Of a DNA stretch of 64,000 nucleotides, positions 62,660 to 64,000 are shown piece by piece. Location of the stretch: positions 6,031,501-6,095,500 of the forward strand of contig NC_064011.1 of assembly GCF_932276165.1 (NCBI RefSeq). Reading direction: 5' to 3'. Position 1 is the first letter of the stretch, and every line of letters starts with the position of its first letter. A model generated the notes under the pieces. The model ran no database searches. It saw nothing but the letters and a program-made list of their open reading frames with translations, and was not told where the DNA came from. Position numbers and translations under genes: made by a program. The DNA comes from Plutella xylostella (taxonomy: Eukaryota > Arthropoda > Insecta > Lepidoptera > Plutellidae).

Positions 62660-64000
62660 TATTTTTGGCTAACTGTACCTACTCTCTCTATCCTCAGGGT
62701 AGTGTATTACTTTACCATGACTATCAGTTGTTACACCATTAATCATAGTGTGTGAAATATATCGATGTTGTTGACGTTATCTAATCACTTCGTATGATGG
62801 GGAAGGTAAAAGTGAATATCGAATTAAATTTTAGCGACCCACCCCCGACTTCGCATGTCCGAATAGGTCCAATATAATTTTTACTCCAATAAAAACACTG
62901 GAACACTAACACAATCAAACTCTGTTGCATTGTACACCCAAAAGCAATGAGAAAGTTGATTACAAAATGCCAAATGTCCAAATTTGAACTCAATATCTAC
63001 GTTTTTAGTTGGTAATACGAGTATTCTGATGGGCTGTTAATTGCACTTCAATATTGCAGACGGCGTCATTAAGCTAGCCTTTTCCGTTTATGGTGCGATT
63101 GTCACTGGAACTTTTTCATTGTTCGCGATTGTATTGTTACATCGATTATAAGATTTTCGACCCTCCTTTTACGTTCCATATCGTCAATTGTCACTGTCAA
63201 AATGTAAGGCAAATTTGTTAGTTTCAAATGTAACTACGATGGCGCCTTTCTTTTCCCATGTGTTTCTGTAGTATCGAAAATAGTATCGAATTGCCACGTT
63301 TGCCCGTGATAGGCCCTCTGAATACCAAGCGAGGGTAAGTAGAAACACAAGAAGCACGATGTGTCAGTAGCACCAACATGGCGACTGAGTCAGCACAGCA
63401 GTCACTGAACCCCGCTGGGGTGACTGGGGGTAAGGTCAGCATGAGTCAGTATGAGTCAAGGGGTACGGTGCAGCGTGGTTGAATTAATGCAAGGTTTTGC
63501 TGTTGTCTTGCAATGTGCACTTGTTCAAATGTGGAATACTTATTTGGCGACTGGCATACAATACGTATTAGGTACTTGTAAGTACTTATTATAAATTAAT
63601 AAAAACTTGAAAATTTACAAACGCGAAATAAAAGTTGTTCATGACAACTTCTGGCATGCATTTTGGCTTGGATGGGTATCCGAAGTTCTGACTATCGTAA
63701 TTAGTCATTCATTATTCATAAATTACCTATGAAGTATTATGAATCATAGTATTCATATCTTTGATCCAAGGTTGCCGAAAAGTGATAGTTATATACATGC
63801 ACTGTAATGTCTGTATCATGCTGGTAAGCTAGGCAGGATACATAACTATTACACAACCATACATTTCGACGTTCTAAGAAGAAGATTTTGGCCAACCACC
63901 TTGCATTTAACGCGATGTTCATGCTATCTGTACATTCGTTTCAGTAGCAGTGCCAGGATCGATACATATCAGGTTTAAATCATTATACATTACATGGCAT
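62660..64000. other. No gene seen
   Basis: Short open frames only; none has recognisable motifs or splice-consistent neighbours. Confidence 0.45.

Noticed and set aside
1..64000. CRISPR arrays, bacterial operons, viral structural genes
   Set aside because: No regularly spaced direct repeats of that type, no Shine-Dalgarno-led gene strings and no env-like frame. The sequence is eukaryotic.

Overview
The window looks like a piece of a lepidopteran (moth or butterfly) nuclear genome. It is AT-rich and intron-containing, with GT-AG splice sites. It is full of repeats typical of Lepidoptera: Helitron-like elements with CTAG ends, tRNA-derived SINEs, and LINE tails carrying the GGCCTCTCCCAAGGAGC motif. 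There is no bacterial or viral gene content. This assignment rests on pattern recognition, not on a database search.

The host genes form a tandem array of one fast-evolving nuclear protein family. The full-length form has an N-terminal Myb/SANT-like domain (Myb_DNA-bind_5 / zeste type), a basic linker, a conserved helical region, a short exon with a W-x-C-x-C motif, a BED-like C-x2-C-x14-H-x4-H finger, a basic KKRK stretch and a C-terminal BESS-like motif. I modelled nine members: A0 (minus, partial, 1722-2365), A (minus, 3895-7960), B (plus, 8250-10975), C (minus, 13469-24115), D (minus, 30837-43204, short form), G1 (plus, 44161-47507), E (minus, 48018-49707, 3'-truncated), G2 (plus, 50299-53522) and G3 (plus, 54461-57843). 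Exon sizes and intron phases are nearly constant among members. They tend to lie in divergent pairs (A/B, D/G1, E/G2) that share short promoter regions. The last coding exon is almost identical at DNA level even between members whose 5' exons are unrelated in sequence, which suggests gene conversion.

The array is broken up by transposons. From left to right these are an RTE-like LINE 3' end (1-1255), several MITEs, an hAT-like element (11087-12284), a jockey/CR1-like LINE cut by a Tc1/mariner-type element (16130-20280), an intact and apparently recent Ty3/gypsy element with equal 466-bp LTRs (25263-30379), and a DIRS tyrosine-recombinase retrotransposon (31089-42880) in the single intron of gene D. 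The DIRS element itself carries an hAT insertion (32918-38309) with an 8-bp target duplication, and that insertion carries another terminal-inverted-repeat element (33156-37470).

The right end (about 58.2-64 kb) has no gene I can model. It holds repeat fragments and one GC-rich promoter-like stretch near 59.6-60.3 kb that may start a gene lying beyond the window. Exon models are hand-made from splice consensus, phase and comparison among paralogues; no transcript evidence was available.
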